Positions 38,873-48,914 of a stretch of DNA of 64,000 nt are shown here, piece after piece. The translations under genes were made by a program, and so were the position numbers. The notes beneath the pieces were generated by a model. It was given only the letters and a program-made list of their open reading frames with translations. It was not told the DNA's origin and did not search any database. Source of the stretch: Rhizobium sp. CC-YZS058 (GTDB lineage Bacteria > Pseudomonadota > Alphaproteobacteria > Rhizobiales > Rhizobiaceae); contig NZ_JAYESJ010000001.1 of NCBI RefSeq assembly GCF_034720595.1, positions 188,501-252,500 of the forward strand. Reading direction: 5' to 3'. Positions within the stretch are counted from its first letter, which is position 1. Every line of letters begins with the position of its first letter.

Positions 38873-41152
38873 ATGGCAGGAAAGCGCACATCATCGCGGC
38901 CGCGCGTCGAACCCTCTTTTTCGGGCAGCGGGGGCCGGGATGGCGACCTGCGGCTCGGTGCCGGCGATCGTGTAGCCGGCAATGGCGGATCGCGCGGCGG
39001 CGGAGGCCGGAAGAAGGCCGCCTCCAGACCGGCCAAGGCGGCAAAGCCGGCGCGGACGCGGCGGGCCCGCCGCTCGGGTGGCGGCCTGTTCGGCTTTCTG
39101 CGCGCCTGCATCTATTGGTGCATCGTCTTCGGCATCTGGGGGGCAATCGGCCTTGGCGGCCTCGTGCTCTATTATGGCGCCCGCATGCCGAGCGCCACCA
39201 GCTGGACCATTCCGGAACGGCCGCCCAATGTAAAAATCCTCGCTTCCACCGGCGAAACGCTCGCCAATCGCGGCGCGACCGGCGGCGAGGAAATTCCGCT
39301 CGAAAGCATGTCGCCCTTCATTCCCCAGGCCGTGATGGCAATCGAGGACCGGCGGTTCTATTCGCATTTCGGGGTCGATCCGCTCGGCCTTGCGCGCGCC
39401 GTCATCACCAATCTGGCGAGCGGCCGAACGGTCCAGGGCGGCTCGACGCTCACCCAGCAGCTTGCCAAGAACCTGTTTCTCTCGCCGGAGCGCACGCTGG
39501 AGCGCAAGGTACAGGAGGTGCTGCTCGCCCTCTGGCTCGAGCATCGCTACACGAAGGATCAGATCCTCGCCATGTATCTGAACCGGGTGTTCTTCGGTTC
39601 GGGCGCCTATGGCGTCGAGGCCGCGTCGCAGCGCTATTTCCACAAGTCGGCCCGCGACGTGAACCTCGGCGAAGCCGCCATGCTGGCCGGCCTCCTCAAG
39701 GCGCCTTCGCGCCTTTCCCCCGCGCGCGATCCGGCAGCGGCGGAGGAGCGGGCGCAGATCGTGCTCGGCGCCATGCGCGAGGAGGGGCTGATCACCGATG
39801 CGGAGGTGAAGACGGCCATGTCGCAGCCGCCGACGCGGGCGAAAAGCTTCTGGTCGGGCGCGCAGTATTACGTTGCCGATATGGTCATGGACGAGCTGCC
39901 GCGCGTGCTCGGGCCGATCAAGCAGGATATCGTCGTCGAGACCACGCTCGACCCGGCGCTCGAAACGCTTGCCGAGGGGACGATCGCGGACGCGCTGGAG
40001 GGCGAGGGCGCAAAGCTGAAGGCCTCGCAGGCCGCGCTCGTCTCGCTGGATTCGCGCGGCGCCATCCGGGCTCTGGTCGGCGGGCGGGATTATGCCGACA
40101 GCCAGTTCAACCGCGCGGTCAAGGCCAAGCGCCAGCCGGGCTCGGCCTTCAAGCCCTTCGTCTATGCGGCGGCGATGGAGATCGGCCGCACGCCCATGTC
40201 GGTCCGCGTCGATGAAAAAGTAAGATTCGGCAATTGGACGCCGGAGAATTACGACCAGAAATATCGCGGCGAGGTGACGCTCGCGAGCGCGCTTGCCAAT
40301 TCGCTCAACACCATCGCTGCCCAGCTGGTCATGGAAGTCGGGCCCGCCCAGGTCTCCAAGCTTGCGCATCGCCTCGGCATCGAATCGGAGCTGCAGGCCA
40401 ATGCCTCCATCGCGCTCGGCACGTCGGAAGTCAGCCTCTTGGAGCTCACCTCTGCCTATGCACCCTTCATGAATGGCGGCTTCAAGGCGACGCCGCATGT
40501 GATCTCGCGTGTGCTGACGCCGGAGGGCAAGGTGCTCTACCAGACGGATTTCGCCAATCCGCCGCGCGTGCTCGATCCCGAGATCGTTTCGGAAATGAAC
40601 CAGATGATGGTGGGCGTGGTCGAGCATGGAACGGGCAAGAATGCGCGGCTGAAGGGATGGCCGGCCGCTGGCAAGTCCGGCACCACCCAGTCCTTCCGCG
40701 ACGCGCTCTTCGTCGGCTTCACCAGCAATCTGACCACGGGCGTCTGGTTCGGCAATGATGATGGACGCTCGATGAAGAAGGTGACGGGCGGCGGCCTGCC
40801 GGCCAAGGCCTGGAAAACGTTCATGACCGGCGCGCATGAGGGGCTGACGCCCAGCCCGATCTTCGGCACCGCCGGCGTCGAGCCGACATTCGAGGCGCGC
40901 AGCAACGATCCCTCCTTCGAGGATCCCGGCATCCAGCGCACGATCGCCGACGTGATTTCCGGCGCGCTGGGCCGCAAGCCGTCGCGCGAGGAATTTCCGG
41001 ATGCGCCCGACGCCGAACTGCCGCCGCCAGGCAGCGGCGATGCAATGAGCGCCGCACCCATGCCGCCCGCCGATGTCGGCCAGACGACCGGCGCGACACC
41101 GCCGCCCGCGCCGCGGCGCACCACGCTCCTCGACATCCTGACGGGAGGGTAA
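38873..41152 (+). CDS. Class A penicillin-binding protein (PBP1-type)
   Basis: A 759-residue bifunctional peptidoglycan synthase. A basic, Gly/Arg/Ser-rich cytoplasmic tail (about 1-75) precedes a membrane helix (about 82-105). The GT51 domain has EDRRFYSHFGVDP, GGSTLTQQLAKNL and RKVQEVLLALWLE. The transpeptidase has the Ser nucleophile in GSAFKPF, then SLN, and KSGTT. A Pro-rich C-terminal tail follows. ATG 38873 begins the usual N-terminus; an in-frame TTG at 38822 would add 17 residues. Candidate CtrA boxes upstream suggest cell-cycle control. Confidence 0.93.
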   Translation: MAGKRTSSRPRVEPSFSGSGGRDGDLRLGAGDRVAGNGGSRGGGGRKKAASRPAKAAKPARTRRARRSGGGLFGFLRACIYWCIVFGIWGAIGLGGLVLYYGARMPSATSWTIPERPPNVKILASTGETLANRGATGGEEIPLESMSPFIPQAVMAIEDRRFYSHFGVDPLGLARAVITNLASGRTVQGGSTLTQQLAKNLFLSPERTLERKVQEVLLALWLEHRYTKDQILAMYLNRVFFGSGAYGVEAASQRYFHKSARDVNLGEAAMLAGLLKAPSRLSPARDPAAAEERAQIVLGAMREEGLITDAEVKTAMSQPPTRAKSFWSGAQYYVADMVMDELPRVLGPIKQDIVVETTLDPALETLAEGTIADALEGEGAKLKASQAALVSLDSRGAIRALVGGRDYADSQFNRAVKAKRQPGSAFKPFVYAAAMEIGRTPMSVRVDEKVRFGNWTPENYDQKYRGEVTLASALANSLNTIAAQLVMEVGPAQVSKLAHRLGIESELQANASIALGTSEVSLLELTSAYAPFMNGGFKATPHVISRVLTPEGKVLYQTDFANPPRVLDPEIVSEMNQMMVGVVEHGTGKNARLKGWPAAGKSGTTQSFRDALFVGFTSNLTTGVWFGNDDGRSMKKVTGGGLPAKAWKTFMTGAHEGLTPSPIFGTAGVEPTFEARSNDPSFEDPGIQRTIADVISGALGRKPSREEFPDAPDAELPPPGSGDAMSAAPMPPADVGQTTGATPPPAPRRTTLLDILTGG

Positions 41153-41219
41153 GGCCCCGTGTTCCGCCTTGCCGGCCTGGGCTGCGGTGCCCGCATGCCC
41201 AGGCCTTCCTCCTGCAAGC

Positions 41220-41261
41220 GCCCCGCCGCCCGGGCCCCCGTTTTTTCCCGACGCGGCGGGC
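41220..41261 (+). terminator. Possible terminator after the PBP gene
   Basis: GCCCCGCCGC (41220-41229) can pair, with one bulge, with GCGGCGGGC (41253-41261); a T6 run sits in the loop side behind CCCCCG. The structure is GC-rich but not classical. Confidence 0.3.
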
Positions 41262-41270
41262 TTGTGCTGC

Positions 41271-41300
41271 CTTGCAGTGGCAAAAACCCGTCCTTATATA
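41271..41300 (+). promoter_or_regulatory. Candidate RpoH-type promoter of dnaK
   Basis: CTTGCA (41271-41276) and CTTATATA (41293-41300) are 16 bases apart, close to the rhizobial heat-shock sigma-32 pattern (CTTG near -35, CYTATNT-like -10). It is about 115 bases before the dnaK start. No CIRCE element is seen. Confidence 0.45.
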
Positions 41301-41414
41301 CGCCGCATCGCCGGGCTTTCAGGCGCGGCAAATTCTTCGCAAGACCATCCCGTTAGGGGCTGTCACATGAATGCCTGACCGGGTTCCGACAGCCCGCTGC
41401 AAGGAGAGAACGAC

Positions 41415-43334
41415 ATGGCTAAAGTTATCGGTATCGACCTCGGAACGACCAACTCCTGCGTCGCCGTCATGGACGGCAAGGACGCGAAGGTGATCGAAAA
41501 TGCGGAAGGCGCGCGCACCACGCCGTCCATGGTCGCCTTCAGCGATGATGGCGAGCGCCTCGTCGGCCAGCCGGCCAAGCGCCAGGCGGTCACCAACCCG
41601 GAAAACACGCTCTTCGCCGTCAAGCGCCTGATCGGTCGCCGCTACGAAGATCCGACCGTGACCAAGGACAAGGGCCTCGTTCCCTTCAAGATCGTCAAGG
41701 GCGACAATGGCGACGCCTGGGTCGAAGCCGGCGGCAAGAACCAGTCGCCCTCCCAGGTCTCGGCCATGATCCTTCAGAAGATGAAGGAAACCGCTGAATC
41801 CTATCTCGGTGAAAAGGTCACCCAGGCGGTCATCACCGTTCCGGCCTATTTCAACGACGCCCAGCGCCAGGCCACCAAGGATGCCGGCCGCATCGCCGGT
41901 CTCGATGTCCTGCGCATCATCAACGAGCCGACCGCGGCTGCGCTCGCCTATGGCCTCGACAAGAACGAAGGCAAGACCATCGCCGTCTACGACTTGGGCG
42001 GCGGTACCTTCGACGTCTCGGTCCTGGAAATCGGCGACGGCGTCTTCGAGGTGAAGTCGACCAATGGCGACACCTTCCTCGGTGGCGAAGACTTCGACAT
42101 GCGCCTCGTCGAATATCTGGCAGCCGAGTTCAAGAAGGACCAGGGCATCGACCTGAAGAACGACAAGCTGGCTCTGCAGCGCCTCAAGGAAGCTGCCGAA
42201 AAGGCGAAGATCGAGCTCTCCTCCTCGCAGCAGACCGAGATCAACCTGCCCTTCATCACGGCGGATGCCTCCGGTCCGAAGCACCTGACGATGAAGCTGT
42301 CGCGCGCCAAGTTCGAGAGCCTGGTCGACGATCTCGTCCAGCGCACCATCGCGCCCTGCAAGGCGGCGCTCAAGGATGCCGGTGTCTCGGCTTCCGAGAT
42401 CGACGAAGTCGTGCTGGTCGGCGGCATGAGCCGCATGCCCAAGGTGCAGGAAGTCGTCAAGCAGCTGTTCGGCAAGGAGCCGCACAAGGGCGTCAACCCG
42501 GATGAAGTGGTCGCACTCGGCGCCGCCATCCAGGCCGGCGTTCTCCAGGGCGACGTCAAGGACGTGCTGCTGCTCGACGTGACCCCGCTGTCGCTCGGCA
42601 TCGAAACGCTGGGTGGCGTCTTCACCCGTCTGATCGAGCGCAACACGACGATCCCGACCAAGAAGTCGCAGACCTTCTCGACCGCCGAGGACAACCAGAA
42701 CGCCGTCACCATCCGCGTCAGCCAGGGCGAGCGCGAAATGGCGGCCGACAACAAGCTGCTCGGCCAGTTCGACCTGGTCGGCATCCCGCCGGCACCGCGC
42801 GGCGTTCCGCAGATCGAGGTCACCTTCGATATCGACGCGAACGGCATCGTCAACGTTTCGGCCAAGGACAAGGGCACCGGCAAGGAGCACCAGATCCGTA
42901 TCCAGGCATCGGGTGGTCTGTCGGACGCCGACATCGAAAAGATGGTCAAGGATGCCGAGGCCAATGCCGAGGCCGACAAGAAGCGTCGTGACGCCGTTGA
43001 GGCGAAGAACCAGGCCGAAAGCCTGATCCACTCCTCGGAGAAGTCGCTGAAGGATTATGGCGACAAGGTCACGGAAGCCGACCGCAACGCCATTTCGGAT
43101 GCGATCGCCGCGCTGAAGACGGCCGTCGAAGCGTCCGAACCGGATGCGGAAGACATCAAGGCCAAGACGCAGACCCTGCTCGAAGCCTCGATGAAGCTCG
43201 GCCAGGCGATGTATGAATCGCAGCAGACCGAAGCGGCCAATGCCGACGCAGCCGCCGATGCCGCCCGCGACAATGTGGTCGATGCCGACTACGAAGACGT
43301 GAGCGACGACGACGATCGCAAGAAGACCGCCTGA
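41415..43334 (+). CDS. dnaK: Molecular chaperone DnaK (Hsp70)
   Basis: A 639-residue Hsp70. The ATPase domain starts [20 protein letters not shown] and holds [18 protein letters not shown]; the substrate domain begins after the linker [13 protein letters not shown] (about 392). The C-terminal lid ends in an Asp-rich tail. AAGGAGAG precedes ATG 41415. It refolds proteins with DnaJ and GrpE. The gene has its own terminator, and dnaJ is not adjacent. Confidence 0.98.
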   Translation: MAKVIGIDLGTTNSCVAVMDGKDAKVIENAEGARTTPSMVAFSDDGERLVGQPAKRQAVTNPENTLFAVKRLIGRRYEDPTVTKDKGLVPFKIVKGDNGDAWVEAGGKNQSPSQVSAMILQKMKETAESYLGEKVTQAVITVPAYFNDAQRQATKDAGRIAGLDVLRIINEPTAAALAYGLDKNEGKTIAVYDLGGGTFDVSVLEIGDGVFEVKSTNGDTFLGGEDFDMRLVEYLAAEFKKDQGIDLKNDKLALQRLKEAAEKAKIELSSSQQTEINLPFITADASGPKHLTMKLSRAKFESLVDDLVQRTIAPCKAALKDAGVSASEIDEVVLVGGMSRMPKVQEVVKQLFGKEPHKGVNPDEVVALGAAIQAGVLQGDVKDVLLLDVTPLSLGIETLGGVFTRLIERNTTIPTKKSQTFSTAEDNQNAVTIRVSQGEREMAADNKLLGQFDLVGIPPAPRGVPQIEVTFDIDANGIVNVSAKDKGTGKEHQIRIQASGGLSDADIEKMVKDAEANAEADKKRRDAVEAKNQAESLIHSSEKSLKDYGDKVTEADRNAISDAIAALKTAVEASEPDAEDIKAKTQTLLEASMKLGQAMYESQQTEAANADAAADAARDNVVDADYEDVSDDDDRKKTA

Positions 43335-43358
43335 TCCGCTTTCAGGCAGACAGGACGA

Positions 43359-43394
43359 AGCCCGGGCAGAGAGATCTGCCCGGGCTTTTTCTTT
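43359..43394 (+). terminator. Intrinsic terminator of dnaK
   Basis: AGCCCGGGCAGA (43359-43370), loop GAGA, TCTGCCCGGGCT (43375-43386), then TTTTCTTT: a perfect 12-bp stem with a T tract. Confidence 0.9.
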
Positions 43395-43575
43395 CGAACC
43401 TAGTGCTGCATAATCGTCGCCGAAGCGCGCCGCCGCCGCGACACCCCCAGGTTTGACCAGGGGCGGCAGCGTTCAACTCTAATTACGTAAAGCTATATTA
43501 ACGGTTCAAGCACGTCGATCCGCTAGACTGGGCTCGTCGGCATCCAGGCCGATCCAGGACCTGAAGGCACGGCGC

Positions 43576-44679
43576 ATGCACTTTCGCATCTTCGAATTCT
43601 GGCGGCTTTCCGCCGCAATGCTGGTGATGGTCTATCACTTCCTGCGCTTCGGGCCGGATGATGCCACCCAGCATCATGTGTCGGACATGCTCTATCGGCT
43701 GCTGCCGCTGATGGACATGTTCTTCATGATCTCGGGCTTCCTGATCCTTCTGCGCTATGGCGAAACGCTGACCAGCGTTCGCGCCTACCGGTCCTTCCTC
43801 GTCCGCCGGCTGGCGCGGTTCTATCCCCTCTATCTCGTCACCTTCCTGTTCTTCGTCCTGGTCTGCATGGCGCTGCATGCCGGCCTCGTCAGCTCCACCC
43901 AGCCCGGGCGCTATGATCCGGGCTTCCTCTGGCAGAACTTGGCTCTGGTGCAGGCCTGGGGCACGACGGATCAGCTGAGCTTCAACTATGTCGCCTGGTC
44001 GCTCTCGGCCGAGTGGTTCTGCTATCTGCTCCTGCCCGTCTTCGTCCTGGTGATCCGCCATGCCGGTTGGAAGGGGCTTGCCGCTCTGGCTCTCGCGGCG
44101 ATCGCGCTACTCGAGGCGGCAACCGAAGCCGGGGTCATTCCCTTCTCGAGCTGGCTTCTGGCCGATACGTTCGGCGCCTACCGGGCTTTTGCCGATTTTG
44201 CCTTGGGTGGGCTCGTCATGCTGCTGGTGCGGCAAAGCCGCTGGCAGCTCCAGAGCCATCTGCCGGCCTGGAGCGCCTTCGCGCTGACCATCGCCGCCAT
44301 GCTGTTCGTCTGGCCCGCCTTCCTCATCGTCGTGCTGCTGGCCGTGTCGATGTTCCTCGCCGCGCTGGCGGAGCGCAACAACCCCGATGGCGCGCGTCAT
44401 TTGCGCCTCCTCGCGCCGCTCGGCGCCGTCTCCTTCGGCATCTATCTCTGGCACCCGGTGGTCGAGACGCTGGTTCTGGCGATCGGCTGGAAACACGGAA
44501 TTGCACCGCTCGGGCTCGTGAATTTCTACGTCTTCCTTCTCGTGCCCATGGCGATCACGGTCATCGTTGCGCTTGCCTCGGACCGATGGTTCGAGCGCCC
44601 TGTCAGCGGCTGGCTGAACCGGCGCTTCGGCAGCCGGCACGCCAGTGGGCCTGTCGCGCCGGAGCAAGCTGCGGCCTGA
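43576..44679 (+). CDS. Acyltransferase 3 (OafA/YrhL-type) membrane protein
   Basis: A 367-residue membrane acyltransferase with about ten hydrophobic segments. Family motifs: N-terminal [19 protein letters not shown] (catalytic-type His), [20 protein letters not shown] and [14 protein letters not shown]. Such enzymes O-acylate exopolysaccharide, LPS or Nod-factor-like sugars. It lies between dnaK and dnaJ, which are normally adjacent in rhizobia, and has no link to chaperones. Confidence 0.88.
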   Translation: MHFRIFEFWRLSAAMLVMVYHFLRFGPDDATQHHVSDMLYRLLPLMDMFFMISGFLILLRYGETLTSVRAYRSFLVRRLARFYPLYLVTFLFFVLVCMALHAGLVSSTQPGRYDPGFLWQNLALVQAWGTTDQLSFNYVAWSLSAEWFCYLLLPVFVLVIRHAGWKGLAALALAAIALLEAATEAGVIPFSSWLLADTFGAYRAFADFALGGLVMLLVRQSRWQLQSHLPAWSAFALTIAAMLFVWPAFLIVVLLAVSMFLAALAERNNPDGARHLRLLAPLGAVSFGIYLWHPVVETLVLAIGWKHGIAPLGLVNFYVFLLVPMAITVIVALASDRWFERPVSGWLNRRFGSRHASGPVAPEQAAA

Positions 44680-44827
44680 CCGCCGTTTTTTCGACAAAAA
44701 GATCGCATCCGGCCGCTCTTGCCTATGGCATCGCGCGCAAAGGATCACTAAATCGGGAAACAGGAAATCAGGCGGCGACCGGAGGTCCGGTCCTGTCGCG
44801 TCTGTTCAACAGGACACCCTCGACCAT

Positions 44828-45961
44828 ATGAAACGTGATCTTTACGAGACGCTCGGCGTTGCCAAGACGGCGGACGAGAAGGAGCTGAAGAGCGCTTTTC
44901 GCAAGCTCGCCATGAAGTACCATCCCGACAAGAATCCGGGGGATGCCCAGGCGGAGCATACCTTCAAGGAGATCAACGAGGCCTATGAGACGCTGAAGGA
45001 CCCGCAGAAGCGGGCGGCCTACGATCGCTATGGCCATGCGGCCTTCGAGCAGGGCGGCATGGGCCCCGGCGGAATGGGCGGCATGGGCGGCGGCGCCGGC
45101 GGGTTCTCCGATATTTTCGAGGATATCTTCGGCGAGATGATGGGCGGCGGCCGCCAGCGCCAGCGCGCCTCGGGTGGGCGCGAGCGCGGTGCCGATCTCC
45201 GCTACAACATGGAAATTACGCTGGAGGAAGCCTTTGCCGGCAAGACGGCGCAGATCCGCGTGCCGACCTCCATCACCTGCGATGTCTGCTCCGGCTCCGG
45301 CGCCAAGCCGGGCACCCAGCCCAAGACCTGCACCACCTGCCAGGGCTCCGGCCGCGTGCGCGCCGCGCAAGGGTTCTTCTCGATCGAGCGCACCTGTCCG
45401 ACCTGCCAGGGCCGCGGCACGATCATCCCCGAACCCTGCACCAAGTGCCACGGCCAGGGCCGCGTCACCGAGGAGCGTTCGCTGTCCGTCAACATCCCGG
45501 CCGGCATCGAGGATGGCACGCGGATCCGTCTCTCGGGCGAAGGCGAGGCCGGCATGCGCGGCGGCCCGTCCGGCGATCTCTACATCTTCCTGTCCGTCAA
45601 GCCGCATGAGTTCTATCAGCGCGACGGATCGGATCTCTACTGCTCGGTGCCGATCTCGATGACGACGGCAGCGCTGGGCGGCAAGTTCGACGTGCAGACG
45701 CTCGACGGCACCAAGTCGCGCGTCACCGTGCCGGAAGGCACGCAGGCCGGCAAGCAGTTCCGCCTGAAGGGCAAGGGCATGCCGGTGTTGCGCTCCAACC
45801 AGGTCGGCGATCTCTATATCCAGATCCAGATCGAGACGCCGCAAAAGCTGACGAAGCGCCAGCGCGAGCTTTTGCAGGAGTTTGCCGAGATTTCGTCGAA
45901 GGACAACAATCCGGAGTCCAGCGGCTTCTTCGCGCGGATGAAGGAATTCTTCGAGGGCTGA
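44828..45961 (+). CDS. dnaJ: Chaperone DnaJ (Hsp40)
   Basis: A 377-residue type I Hsp40. J domain (1-70) with the HPD motif in KYHPDKNPG, a Gly/Met-rich linker (about 75-120), four CxxCxGxG zinc repeats ([32 protein letters not shown]) and C-terminal substrate domains. ATG 44828 gives the exact family N-terminus. The ribosome site is weak, and a GACCGG/CCGGTC hairpin lies in the leader. Confidence 0.97.
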   Translation: MKRDLYETLGVAKTADEKELKSAFRKLAMKYHPDKNPGDAQAEHTFKEINEAYETLKDPQKRAAYDRYGHAAFEQGGMGPGGMGGMGGGAGGFSDIFEDIFGEMMGGGRQRQRASGGRERGADLRYNMEITLEEAFAGKTAQIRVPTSITCDVCSGSGAKPGTQPKTCTTCQGSGRVRAAQGFFSIERTCPTCQGRGTIIPEPCTKCHGQGRVTEERSLSVNIPAGIEDGTRIRLSGEGEAGMRGGPSGDLYIFLSVKPHEFYQRDGSDLYCSVPISMTTAALGGKFDVQTLDGTKSRVTVPEGTQAGKQFRLKGKGMPVLRSNQVGDLYIQIQIETPQKLTKRQRELLQEFAEISSKDNNPESSGFFARMKEFFEG

Positions 45962-45986
45962 AGCTTGCTCGCGTCCAATCGTTTGC

Positions 45987-46017
45987 AAAACCGGGGGCCT
46001 CTCGCCCCCGGTTTTTT
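45987..46017 (+). terminator. Intrinsic terminator of dnaJ
   Basis: AAAACCGGGGGC (45987-45998), loop CTCTC, GCCCCCGGTTTT (46004-46015), continuing as T run. It also has A residues on the left arm, so it could act both ways. Confidence 0.9.
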
Positions 46018-46076
46018 GTTGCCTCGCTGCTGCCGCGCTCCATCTTCCTGTCCGGCGGCAAGACCGGAGAACACGC

Positions 46077-46799
46077 ATGGCCTACACGCTTTATTATTGG
46101 GATGGTCTTCAGGGGCGCGGCGAATTCGTGCGGCTGGCCCTGGAGCAAGCCGGGGTGCCCTATGTCGATATCGCCCGCGAGGAGGGCGGCACGACGCAGA
46201 TGCTGGACATGCTCGGCCATCCCGAGCTTCCCGATGCGCCCTTCGCGCCGCCCTTCCTGAAGGATGGAGCGCTGCTCGTCTCCCATGTCGCCAACATTCT
46301 CTTCTATCTCGGGCCGAAGCTCGGCCTGGCGCCCAGTGAAGAGGGGCTTCGCCTGCGCCTGAACGGGCTGCAACTGACGATCGCCGACATGGTGACGGAG
46401 GTGCACGACACTCACCACCCGATTGCCAGCAGCCTGTTTTATGAAGACCAGCGGCCCGAGGCGCTGCGCCGCGCCAAGGATTTCCGCGCCGAGCGCCTGC
46501 CGAAGTTCTTGACCTATTTCGAGCAGATCATCGCCAACAACGAGGCTGGCGAGGGGCTCGTCGGCGACCATCTGACCTATGGCGATCTTTCGCTGTTCCA
46601 ATTGGTGGAGGGCCTGCGCTACGCCTTCCCGCGGGCCATGGAGGGCGACGCCGCGCGCTATCCGGCGCTGACCGCCCTTCACGACCGGGTGGCCGCGCTG
46701 CCGAAAATCGCCGCCTATCTCGCCTCGGAGCGGCGGATCGCCTTCAATGAGAACGGCATTTTCCGCGCCTATCCGGAGCTCGACGGACCCTCCGGCTGA
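46077..46799 (+). CDS. Glutathione S-transferase-like protein
   Basis: A 240-residue protein with a thioredoxin-like N-terminal domain (YTLYYWDGLQGRGEFVRLAL, like sigma/alpha-type GSTs; VANILFYLG at the glutathione site) and an all-helical C-terminal domain (about 90-230). The Tyr near residue 6-7 could be the catalytic residue. The substrate is unknown. The gene stands alone between dnaJ and recF. Confidence 0.85.
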   Translation: MAYTLYYWDGLQGRGEFVRLALEQAGVPYVDIAREEGGTTQMLDMLGHPELPDAPFAPPFLKDGALLVSHVANILFYLGPKLGLAPSEEGLRLRLNGLQLTIADMVTEVHDTHHPIASSLFYEDQRPEALRRAKDFRAERLPKFLTYFEQIIANNEAGEGLVGDHLTYGDLSLFQLVEGLRYAFPRAMEGDAARYPALTALHDRVAALPKIAAYLASERRIAFNENGIFRAYPELDGPSG

Positions 46800-46999
46800 C
46801 CGGGCGTTGGGCTTCGCGTCATCCCGCTCCGGCAAAGCGGCGGTCGGCGCTTGTCAGGCGCTTGTCAGTCCGGGGCCGAGGTTCTACAGCAGCCGGTGTG
46901 CAACCGGTTCAGGCGCGGATCCGCGTCGAGGGTTCCAGCCTGCCGGGTGCTCTGCCGTCATGGTCGTTGCAGCCATGCGGTCCTGCTTGAAAGCTTCGC

Positions 47000-48130
47000 A
47001 TGGCGCAGAAAATCTCCCTTTCCCGGCTCAAGCTCACGGATTTCCGGAATTATACCGGGCTTACCCTGCCGCTCTCGCCGCATCACATCGTGCTGACCGG
47101 GGAAAACGGGTCTGGCAAGACCAATCTCATGGAGGCCGTCTCCTTCCTTTCCCCCGGACGTGGACTGCGCCGCGCGCCCTATGCCGATGTGACCCGTGTG
47201 GGTGCGCAGGACGGGTTCTCCGTCTTTGCCGTGCTCGACGGCATGCAGGGCGAGGTGGAGATGGGCACCGGCACGGCGGGCAGCGAGGACGGCCAGTCGC
47301 GCCGCCTGCGGCTCAACGGCACGCCGGCGAAGACGATCGACGAACTGCTCGACCATTTGCGCGTGCTCTGGCTCACCCCCTCCATGGATGGGCTCTTCAC
47401 CGGTCCGGCCGGCGACCGGCGCCGCTTTCTCGATCGTCTGGTCCTCTCGCTCGATCCGGACCATGGCCGGCGCGCCAGCGATTTCGAGCGCGCCATGCGC
47501 AGCCGCAACAAGCTGCTCTGCGAGCCTTCGCCGGATCCCGTCTGGCTGGATGGGATCGAGCAGCAGATGGCCGGGCTCGGCGTCGCCATGGCGCTGGCCC
47601 GCACGGAAATGCTCGGCCTGCTGACGGCCCTGATCGCCGACAGCCGCGCCGATGGCGGCTTCCCCAAAGCGAGCCTCGCGCTGACCGGCTTTCTCGATGG
47701 CGAGACCGAGCGTTTCGCCTTCGACCTCGAGGAGGAGTATCAGGCCAGGCTGCGCAGCGGCCGCTGGCGCGATGCGGCAGCCGGGCGCACGCTCGAAGGC
47801 CCTCATCGCGCCGATCTGCTGATCCGCCATCAGGAGAAGGATATCGAGGCCGAGCGCTGCTCCACCGGCGAGCAGAAGGCGCTGCTCGTCGGGCTCGTGC
47901 TTGCCCATGCCCGCCTGGTGGCCAACATGACCGGCGCAGCGCCCATCCTGCTGCTCGACGAGATTGCCGCCCATCTCGATGCCGGCCGGCGGGCGGCGCT
48001 CTTCGATCTCGTCGACGACCTCGGCGGCCAGGCCTTCATGACCGGCACCGATCGCGCCATGTTTGCCGCGCTTGGAGACCGCGCCCGCTGTTTCACCGTT
48101 GCCAACGGCACCATCCGCGAGGAAGACTGA
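47000..48130 (+). CDS. recF: DNA replication and repair protein RecF
   Basis: A 376-residue SMC-like ATPase that helps load RecA at gaps. Walker A TGENGSGKTNL (about 33-43), signature motif ERCSTGEQKALLVGL and Walker B PILLLDEIAAHLD are present. ATG 47000 is the obvious start. The stop codon lies 4 bases before moeB, so both share an mRNA. Confidence 0.95.
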   Translation: MAQKISLSRLKLTDFRNYTGLTLPLSPHHIVLTGENGSGKTNLMEAVSFLSPGRGLRRAPYADVTRVGAQDGFSVFAVLDGMQGEVEMGTGTAGSEDGQSRRLRLNGTPAKTIDELLDHLRVLWLTPSMDGLFTGPAGDRRRFLDRLVLSLDPDHGRRASDFERAMRSRNKLLCEPSPDPVWLDGIEQQMAGLGVAMALARTEMLGLLTALIADSRADGGFPKASLALTGFLDGETERFAFDLEEEYQARLRSGRWRDAAAGRTLEGPHRADLLIRHQEKDIEAERCSTGEQKALLVGLVLAHARLVANMTGAAPILLLDEIAAHLDAGRRAALFDLVDDLGGQAFMTGTDRAMFAALGDRARCFTVANGTIREED

Positions 48131-48134
48131 GCCC

Positions 48135-48893
48135 ATGACCGAGGCGCTGACCCCTGACGAGATCGGGCGCTATGCCCGCCACATCGTTCTGCCGGAAATC
48201 GGCGGCGCCGGGCAACAGGCGCTGAAAGCCGCGCGGGTGCTGGTCATCGGGGCGGGCGGGCTCGGCGCGCCCGTGTTGCACTATCTCGCCGCCGCCGGTG
48301 TGGGCACGCTCGGGATCGTCGATGACGACACCGTTTCGCTTTCCAATCTCCAGCGCCAGATCATCCACGGCACGTCGGATATCGGCCGGCCGAAGGTGGA
48401 GAGCGCGGCGGAGAGCTTGTTGCGTCTGAACCCGCATGTGGCTGTCGTGCCCCACGCGCAGCGCCTCGATACTGCCAGTGCTGCCGATCTCTTCGCCGGC
48501 TATCACATCATCGTCGACGGCTCCGACAATTTCGACACGCGCTTCCTCGCCGCCGATCACGCCGAGGCGGCCCGTGTGCCCATGGTCACCGGCGCCGTCG
48601 GCCGGTTCGATGGGTCGGTGACCGTCCTGATGCCCTATGCACACGATGCGGACGGGCGGCAAAACCCAGGCTATCGCGATCTCTTTCCCATGGCCCCGCC
48701 GCCGGGTACGGTGCCGAGCTGCGCGGAAGCCGGGGTGGTGGGTGCGCTGACGGGGGTCATCGGCACGCTTCAGGCCATGGAGGTGATCAAGCTCATCACC
48801 GGCGCCGGCGAGCCGCTGATCGGCCGGCTCCTGCTCTATGACGGTCTGGCCGCCCGCTTCGAGACGATCCGCTACCGCCGAAAGCGAGTGTGA
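48135..48893 (+). CDS. moeB: ThiF/MoeB-family sulfur-carrier adenylyltransferase
   Basis: A 252-residue E1-like enzyme that adenylates MoaD or a related sulfur carrier. ATP site VLVIGAGGLGAPV; arginine finger LQRQIIHGTSDIG; VDGSDNFDTRFLAAD; catalytic-type Cys in VPSCAEAGVVG. It contains only this one cysteine, so the two CxxC zinc pairs of E. coli MoeB are missing. The start overlaps nothing and follows recF by 4 bases. Confidence 0.9.
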   Translation: MTEALTPDEIGRYARHIVLPEIGGAGQQALKAARVLVIGAGGLGAPVLHYLAAAGVGTLGIVDDDTVSLSNLQRQIIHGTSDIGRPKVESAAESLLRLNPHVAVVPHAQRLDTASAADLFAGYHIIVDGSDNFDTRFLAADHAEAARVPMVTGAVGRFDGSVTVLMPYAHDADGRQNPGYRDLFPMAPPPGTVPSCAEAGVVGALTGVIGTLQAMEVIKLITGAGEPLIGRLLLYDGLAARFETIRYRRKRV

Positions 48894-48914
48894 TCCGGCT
48901 GGCGTTCTTTTCAG

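Noticed and set aside
41153..41414. Search for a CIRCE element before dnaK
   Set aside because: No matching 9-9-9 inverted repeat; a sigma-32-like promoter explains heat control better.
46847..46868. Tandem direct repeat GGCGCTTGTCA x2 before recF
   Set aside because: Only two copies of 11 bases with no further structure; may be chance.
46747..48138. Long plus-strand frame over the GST-recF gap and recF
   Set aside because: Different frame from recF, which has all Walker motifs; composition is Arg/Ala/Pro-rich noise.
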